In this document: piece by piece, positions 57,513-64,000 of the stretch
How positions within the stretch are numbered: the stretch's first letter is position 1
Layout: the number at the start of each line of letters is the position of its first letter
Origin: Apostichopus japonicus
Lineage: Eukaryota > Echinodermata > Holothuroidea > Aspidochirotida > Stichopodidae
DNA: 64,000 bases
Assembly (NCBI RefSeq): GCF_037975245.1
Contig: NC_092569.1
Span: forward strand, 15,980,001-16,044,000
Direction: 5' to 3'
The notes under the pieces: generated by a model
Databases searched by the model: none
What the model was told of the DNA's origin: nothing
The model's input: only the letters and a program-made list of their open reading frames with translations
Translations under genes and position numbers: made by a program

Positions 57513-60500
57513 GTAAGTGTAAAAATAATATGCTTCACTGTACTGTGGTGTAACGTTAGTCATAGGCCCTTTGGTATCGCTACTGACAGTACTGTAGACT
57601 GTTTAGCCTAAGACCAATATCTAACCTAGGCCTAATTACGCAGTTGTCTTATAGGCTAGGTTTAAGTTAAGGTAGTCAAGACCAACTGCCGTTTAAGGTA
57701 TTTAAAGTACGACATGAACAATGTGCCAAATGTTGAAAACACAAACAATATCCAAGTGACGAGTTGATACTGTTCCAATTCTCATAACCTAGTAGTAGTC
57801 CTAAGTTACAAGTAGGGCCACTAGTATAATTGAAAATGTTTTCCCCGACTTTTGATTATGACCTAAATACTGACTTTTTTCAATTCCCAACTTATGTTAT
57901 GTTTTGTTTTATTCGCACTCAATTTGTTCATAATACAAAATATAACAGAGGTGACATTATAGAACGGAACAGATTGAAAGAACAAAAAGAGTAACAGGAG
58001 CTAAACACATAAGGCTGACAGAACGTCGACCCAATTCCGCTGGGGCCCAAGAGACACAAAATTGCACTTTCAATGGTAAATTTCAATAAAAGCAATAAAT
58101 AAACTCTAAATATGCACATATTGCACACATTTTCTCCTGTCCAACATGGAATCGTGGGCCTTGCATAAGTCTGTAGTGAACCACTTTATTTTTTGTAGTT
58201 TGAAGCTTCTTTTTTAAGAGTTTTATTGATGCCTGTGTACCAAGAAGAAGACTTATACTTTTGCTAGGGCATATGGTAGGCCAGACTGCAACTCTGGCAT
58301 ATTTTGTATAACATTTTTTACACAGTGCATGAATGATTTAATTGTGAACGTAATTAAAACAGATTTTTGCTAAATTGCAGCATTACTTATAGGTTTTCCA
58401 ATTTCAGCAAGAAAACTCTTGAGGTCAAAAGTAAAAAGTCCACCCTCTGAGCTACAAGTAATCAATGTTACACATCTTGAAATTAGTGAACAGCTTCCAG
58501 GTTAGCCAAAATATTAATCAAAATCATGTTTCCTGCCTCAGATAATATTGCTAAAAAAATTACAGATTCCATTTTTTTTTGGTTCCTCTCTAAGTTTGGC
58601 CAGCTATGTGGAATATTCCTGGTTTCACAGATGATCATCAGAGGTGGTGAAAATGACATCATCGAAAACGGCAAACTTGCTGGTTACGAAAGTCAACACT
58701 ATAAATGTAAGTTTATACTGAGATTGAAAGTCAGGTATGGTAGGCCTACAGTAGATGCAACTTTTCACAATGATTGGCAGTGGCATGCAGAATGCACAGG
58801 ATACTGTATATGTGGGTATGGTGTGAGGCAGATGGGATAGGGGGCAGACAACTTGCTGAACTACAGAAGTACACATAAAGGTCATCCAGTTTGCTCTGGA
58901 CACCAATATGGTAGAGAAACAAGATGGTTTATGTACTCATGGTCAATTGCTACACTAGTCTTACAGTATACTCACAAGCACCTTCCCCTCCCCCTCCCTT
59001 CCTCCATCCCTCCATCCCTCCCTCCTCTCCCCTTTTTTTAATGATAACATAGATCTCCAGGAAAAGAGGTACTGAACACTTCTCAAAATTCTGTAACATG
59101 CTTTCATATAGCATAAGGAGCAATACACATAAACACTAGGGCAGGGGGGGGGGTTGGTAGGGGGAACCAAATAACTCTACGGTAATAGTTAAATCAGAAT
59201 TTCTGATTCAGAATTTAACAATTTGGTGAATGGCACAGTGTGCTGTCCTTGGTACAGAAACCCACCTTAGATTAGCCAGTCAAGACGTGAGTCGGTGCTT
59301 TTACCTGCAGGTGAGGGATTGTATGGTGACGGATGTATGTTTAAATGGAATCGCATTATTTCAACTAAGTTTGGTTTTGTCTCGTTTTACAGCCGACTTC
59401 ACCGTGGGACTGGTTTTGATTCTTTGTTACTTCATCATCACTATAATAATGATGAAAGGAGCCTTGGAGGTAAGTACAGTAGTTGATCGAAAAATTAATT
59501 TGCATATTAATGAGTGGGCAAGGCTTTTATACAGAATTCTGAAAATGCCAATATCTCTTCAACCATATGTCCGATTTAGTTCATACTGGGTATGGTGATG
59601 TATCTACATAGTAAATAAATGTTCTTTGCACCAACAATTTTACCTCATTAATATTCATGAGTGGTAGAGGCTTGATGGGAAATCTTTGAAAACAGTTTGT
59701 AAACACAATATCTCACAAACAAATTGCATCAATGTCATACTTGGTATATATGGTGGTCATGGTCAGTTGATGGTCCCTTTTGGTTTTGGTTCGCATCTCT
59801 TGAATATCAATGAATGGTCAAGAGCTTACCATAAAATTCTTAAAATGTAAAATTCAATATCTCTGCAACTGTATTTCCAATTTAGCTTCTACTTGTTTTG
59901 GTGATGTATCGACATATCAGTCTTTGCAGCTAAATATTTTACCTCATTAATATTCACTATGGGTGGGGTTTTTATGGGAAATTGCCAAAAACAGCTTGCA
60001 AACATGATATCTCAACAACCACAAGTTGAATCAATGTCAAGTTTAGTTCAGTAGGTAAATCTGATGAGTAGATTGGTTTTGGTTCCCATTCATGAATATT
60101 AATGAATGGGCAGGAGTTAACATAACCTTTGGTTCATGCTGTTATGTCGATGTTGGTACAAAATAAGCACATTTTCATGACATTTCCATTTTTATGTCAT
60201 TAAAATTCATCAAACTGCAAGAAATGGCTTTTAAATACAAGACAAGAACCAAATGTTTCCATTATTTTCATCCTTGAAATATTAGGTTTGTCACACTACA
60301 TTAATACAAGCAACCTTGTCGTTAATTATGTGCATGTCATGAATATTAATCAGTGAACTTAAAATTCTTCATCAGAACTAATCTCTGAAATACTGTAGCA
60401 TGTCTAAAATTATCTGTATATTGTCATGTCATCCCCTTGGGTCTTCAAGGTGTCCTCTATTTTGTTGTTACGTCAGAGGCCACCCTGATACTAGCATGGT

Positions 60501-62630
60501 GTGAGTGACAAAACATGCGTTCATGGTACATGAGAGCCATACTGTGGATTTGATTAAGGAATTAAAGCTACTCTGAAAGTTAACGGTTACGTTCTTTTCT
60601 GTTTTGTGTTTATCGTTGCAGTACCGCTCTGGACTCCTCCTGCCATTCTTTTGCCTGCAGTTGTTTGATTTCTTCATAACTCTGTTAACATCGGTTCATC
60701 TGATGTCTTACTACCCGCAGTTGGAGTACGAAGAAGGGGTAAGGACTTGAAATGAATAGGTCTAGGTCCACAGGGAGAGTCTACAGACTTAATGCTGTAT
60801 TGGTGACTACAGTGTGTCTGCCTTGTAAATACCATCTGAATGAATGGGTTTGATGGTAGGGGGGGGGGGTAAGAAAAGAACTGGAGCTGTGTCCAAAGCA
60901 GGAAGTTGGAGGATTGTACAGCATCCTGCAGCTATGTTGCTGAACAGTAGAACACAATCCTTAGTGCTGTGCCGTATCACACAATGTGACCTGCAGAGAT
61001 AATCTTTTTTAGTATAGACTCAGCCGACAGGCTGTTTTGGGCGTGTGGACATTTTTGGGCTGTGTGAGGAGAAGCGTCAAGTTTTGAAGGAGGAAAATAA
61101 GGTTCTGTAAATAGGTAGACAAAAGCAGGTAGATTTCTAGTAGTAGCTGATAGTAAGGTTAGCGTCATGTTGCGGATGAGTGTTAGAATGTGTCGTCACC
61201 CTTGTTCATGTACTGTGTACAATGGGCATTATTTGCTGATCACAAACGAGGATGCTAAAAACTCTAGACTTCCTTCCAGGTTGCAGACCCTTAAATAAAT
61301 ATTGAATCAGCTGCTGTCAGCGTTTTACTTACTGTAGCTGTAGTACTGGGATAGATTACGTCTACCCTACACGCAGTGTTTACAACCACAGTCAGAAAGC
61401 CATCCTGCTGTAGCTGTAGTACTGTAGTAGGGATTACGTCTACCCTACACGCAGTGTTTACAACCACAGTCAGAAAGCCATCCTGCTGACATTTCAGATT
61501 CTATTATTTAAACAAAGCCAAGCACTGAAGAAATAGGTTCTGTTTTGACAGGCTCTGTCTGCACAATTAGAATTCTCCCTTCATATCATGTTGATCATTA
61601 ATACTTAACTTTCATTTTAATAATAACAATAAAATGTGTCAAATTAGGGGGCTCTCCATCCAGGCCGAAAAGTCAACAAAGGCCACCGTCGTATCGTCCC
61701 TATTTAGTCCCGCCAAACTGTCCCCAGATTTATATGTGTACCACTGTACCGTCCCCAGTAAATATCCCTTAATTTTGGCAAAATGGCCCTGAATAACTTT
61801 TGTGTCATTTTCTTTTGTTCATGACTCACTGATGCAAGGCAACCCATATCATTGCAAAATGTCATTGCCTCGATTTACATGGACTATATCTATTTGTTCT
61901 TTATTCACGATCAAAGAGACTTCCATGTTTTTAAAGATGGATTCTTTTTTTTTGTCCTGGACAAAAATACTTGTTTCTAAAAATGTGGTGTTGTAAATTG
62001 GTCATTTGTCCATCGTGGTCATCCTAGAGACAACACTCCTTTTACATACAGTGTAGTTAACTAAACCCTTCAATGTTTTAACATTTGGTCATTAACATCT
62101 ATACTATATGATGTTTCTGGATAACCTGTAATGATACTGTCCCCTTAAATTATCTTCATGTAATAATTACTGTCCCCTTAGATTATCTTCAAGTTATTAT
62201 TACTGTCCTTAAATTATATTCCTGTTATAATTTACTGTCCCCTTAAAATATTTTACTGTGATAATTACTGTCCCCTTTATCTTTTCTCCTGTAATAATTA
62301 CTCGTCCTTAAAATTATTTTCCAGTAACAATGACTGCCCCCTGAAATTATTTTCCGGTAATAAATAACTGTCCCCTTAAATTATTTTCAGGTAAAAAATA
62401 ACTGCCCCCTTAAATTATTTTCCGGTAATAATAACTGTCCTCTTAAATTCGTCGATAGCATCTACTCAATCTTGTTGTTTTGTTTATTTTTATTTCCTTA
62501 GATGACTAGGGATAAATTTCCCAATGACCAGGAGTTCATGCACTGGAAGGAGAACCTTGGGATGGTGGACGAGGGCCGTTGGTTTGTCTTCATTGCTCTG
62601 GTTATGTTTCTGTGCATCATGACTGTGAAG
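57423..62630 (+). CDS. LAPTM4-like lysosomal transmembrane protein, 5 exons, 3' end outside window
   Basis: Exons 57423-57512, 58595-58706, 59393-59469, 60622-60738 and 62502-62630 join to 525 bp (175 codons) with agreeing phases (0,1,0,0). Human LAPTM4A/B are about 230 residues, so only the fourth transmembrane segment's end and the C-terminal tail, where PxY motifs sit in that family, should lie outside. Recognisable blocks are CCLCLDVRTGSVLIGVWHL (human CCHVRTGTIILGTWYM), SDFTVGLVLILCYFIITIIM, and GLLLPFFCLQLFDFFITLL (human GWLIPFFCYRLFDFVLSCL). The family sits in late endosome and lysosome membranes and affects ceramide, EGFR and nutrient signalling; that role is taken from the family. 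Confidence 0.87.
58595..58706 (+). CDS. LAPTM4-like exon 2 (luminal loop)
   Basis: The acceptor is CCTCTCTAAG|TTTGG, phase 0, and the donor AAAT|GTAAGT, phase 1. It encodes the rest of helix 1 and a polar loop (FGQLCGIFLVSQMIIRGGEN and on). The loop is divergent; the exon is supported by splice sites and phase. Confidence 0.7.
59393..59469 (+). CDS. LAPTM4-like exon 3 (second membrane helix)
   Basis: The acceptor is TTTTACAG|CCGAC, phase 1, and the donor TTGGAG|GTAAGT, phase 0. It encodes DFTVGLVLILCYFIITIIMM then KGALE. Confidence 0.85.
59500..60115. repeat. Two-unit tandem repeat in LAPTM4-like intron 3
   Basis: Units of about 310 bp share CCTCATTAATATTCA, GGTGATGTATC, ATATCTC and TTTGGTTC words and end at TGAATGG. 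Degenerate. Confidence 0.7.
60622..60738 (+). CDS. LAPTM4-like exon 4 (third membrane helix)
   Basis: The acceptor is TCGTTGCAG|TACCGC and the donor GAAGGG|GTAAGG, phase 0 at both ends. The PFFC..LFDF motif is diagnostic for the LAPTM family. Confidence 0.9.
61325..61490. repeat. Tandem duplication, about 80 bp x 2
   Basis: TAGCTGTAGTACTG, then ATTACGTCTACCCTACACGC and AGTGTTTACAACCACAGTCA occur twice in a row. Confidence 0.9.
62125..62450. repeat. About 38-bp tandem repeat, some 9 units
   Basis: Unit ACTGTCCCCTTAAATTATTT then TCNGGTAATAATA, just before LAPTM4-like exon 5. Confidence 0.88.
62502..62630 (+). CDS. LAPTM4-like exon 5 (start of fourth helix)
   Basis: The acceptor is TTCCTTAG|ATGAC and the donor GTGAAG|GTAAGT, phase 0. 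It encodes a loop (MTRDKFPNDQEFMHWKENLG) and then WFVFIALVMFLCIMTVK. The next exon is beyond the window. Confidence 0.85.
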
Positions 62631-63239
62631 GTAAGTCGATCATGAATCCGAGCGCAAATCCATACATCAATATTAAACAAAGTCTCTTAAATGACCTATT
62701 CTACTGTTTTGCTTTATAACAATTTAAAAGAAAACAAAAAATTGACCTTAAAGGGTGCCCACCAACTGCCATGGTGTCCCTTCGTTCAAGATGGCGTAGG
62801 GTACCACCATAGTGACTCGTGGAGCCGATGTTTTGAGAATGTGCTCAGTCAAACGTGGAGACCAAATATTGTTGGGGGAAAAAATACCTTGTGCCCCCCA
62901 TTCATATTTGGAAAATTGCTTTGGTGTCCTTTTGAAATCTGAAAAATGGTGCCCTGCCATCTCAATGAAATGCCAAGGAAATCTTGAAAAATTTACTTGT
63001 CCCTATCATTTCTTTATTGAAACCGTTTTTAATATTATGTACAACAACTTGCATTTTCCTATGCCATTTCTGGGGGGATGGGGGGGGTGGGACCTATAGT
63101 GGGCCTCGATCCCAACTTGTGTGGGTTAAGGTAGCCTATTATGTTGGATTGTACTTGCACAGGTGTCTAAATCAGCCGTAATTCTAAGAGCATTGTCTGA
63201 CTGATAACTTTTAAATGGAAATAAATTGATAAAATAAGA

Positions 63240-64000
63240 ATGTTGTATGGGTGAGCTACATCAACACCGAAACCAGATAGCATATCTTTCTCTGAGGAGA
63301 AGAATTGCTTATTTCATCACAGAGCCACAACTCCTTAAATGAAAGAGTAAGTAACAGTACACTCCCGGAACAAATGTTCTATAATCTCACTCTGAATATC
63401 ACAAAAAGTACAGAGTCAGACTTTCCCATGGTGTGAAGAAGCTTACTTAACAGTCTGATCTGAAAATATTAGATTATTGATTTGGAAACTGTTGGCCAGG
63501 GTATTACGTAAAAACCTATTCCAATCTTCAATTGTCAAGGTTATCAAAAACATTAGCCCATTTACGGATAGTGGTAAGTTTCTGACTTTATCCGAACACA
63601 GGAAATAAATACATTGGGAAATAGAGTTAGGATGTATGACCTTATCAAGCCAAGTAACATCATGATTCGGGAAATTACAGATTTGACCAGACTCTCGACG
63701 CCTCTCCAAAGGAATCGCATGATTTTAATCCTGTATGGAAATGAAACCTTGGGAGATTAAATTTACTACCAAAAATTGTGCAAGGTTAAAGAATGCCAAT
63801 TTTTTTGTCAAGAAAGGTCACTCATAAATTTGAGATTAGCCTCATTTAAAAATGGATAGATGATAATATTGTCATCGATGTAAATGTAAGAGTTAATCCA
63901 GAAGAATTGATTACCGTGAAGATCCGTTATTGGACCACTAAAACAAATTTCACACCAAGCCTGAAGCCAAAGTCTGAAGTCACTCACACTTTTCCTGTGC
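63240..64000 (-). pseudogene. LINE reverse transcriptase C-terminal remnant
   Basis: In scattered frames, minus strand: FFWINSYIYIDDNIIIYPF, LNEANLKFMSDL, DVTWLDKVIHPNS, LTIEDWNRFLRNT and CTFCDIQSEIIEHLFRECT. The last is the Cys-Cys-His-Cys zf-RVT domain at the end of APE-type LINE ORF2; the style suggests the L1/Tx1 group. Many stops and shifts. It continues past the window. Confidence 0.8.

Overview
This window looks like nuclear DNA of a marine animal, most likely a deuterostome and probably an echinoderm; sea cucumber or sea urchin is a guess from style. It has spliced genes with GT/AG introns, a sea-urchin-egg-lectin (SUEL) domain gene, a foldback transposon with long subrepeated arms, Penelope and LINE remnants, tRNA-type SINEs, many hAT-type MITEs with homopolymer G/C cores, and large minisatellites. 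No prokaryotic or organellar features were seen, and almost all longer uninterrupted ORFs are repeat artefacts.

Three spliced genes can be reconstructed with matching intron phases. (1) Minus strand, 25,000 to 16,277: a five-exon gene for a predicted type I membrane receptor of about 320 residues, ordered signal peptide, SUEL lectin domain, Asp-rich stalk, transmembrane helix and a cytoplasmic tail with tyrosine motifs. (2) Minus strand, 49,547 to 29,605: fourteen coding exons of DNAAF11 (LRRC6, Drosophila tilB), a cytoplasmic dynein-arm assembly factor with N-terminal LRRs and a C-terminal CS/p23-like domain; only the short start-codon exon was not found. (3) Plus strand, 57,423 to beyond the window: the first five coding exons of a LAPTM4-like four-pass lysosomal membrane protein. 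Genes 1 and 2 lie head to tail on one strand; genes 2 and 3 are divergent across about 8 kb.

The dominant large-scale structure is a direct segmental duplication. Copy A (about 3,533-13,600) and copy B (about 19,337-35,440) both hold intron 1 and exon 1 of the SUEL gene, the intergenic DNA and the last four exons of DNAAF11. Copy B belongs to the intact genes. Copy A is a decayed partial duplicate: its DNAAF11 part has a truncated exon, a missing exon and a frameshifted exon, although the terminal exon is still open. The copies differ by clean insertions: a 3.2 kb foldback element, a 1.26 kb hAT element with a perfect 8-bp target duplication, retroposons, and a minisatellite grown from one unit in A to 18 in B.

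Region by region: 1-3,530 repeat-rich, with hAT MITEs and a broken hAT transposase; 3,533-13,600 copy A; 13,600-16,270 AT-rich spacer with a large TA microsatellite; 16,277-25,000 SUEL receptor gene with a foldback element in intron 1; 25-29.5 kb intergenic with hAT elements; 29.6-49.6 kb DNAAF11, with minisatellites, a Penelope fragment, SINEs and MITEs in its introns; 50-57 kb intergenic; 57.4-62.6 kb LAPTM4-like gene; 63.2-64 kb LINE remnant. I see no evidence for a wholly new molecular system. The most interesting items are the lectin receptor architecture, the duplication with its history of decay, and the foldback element.
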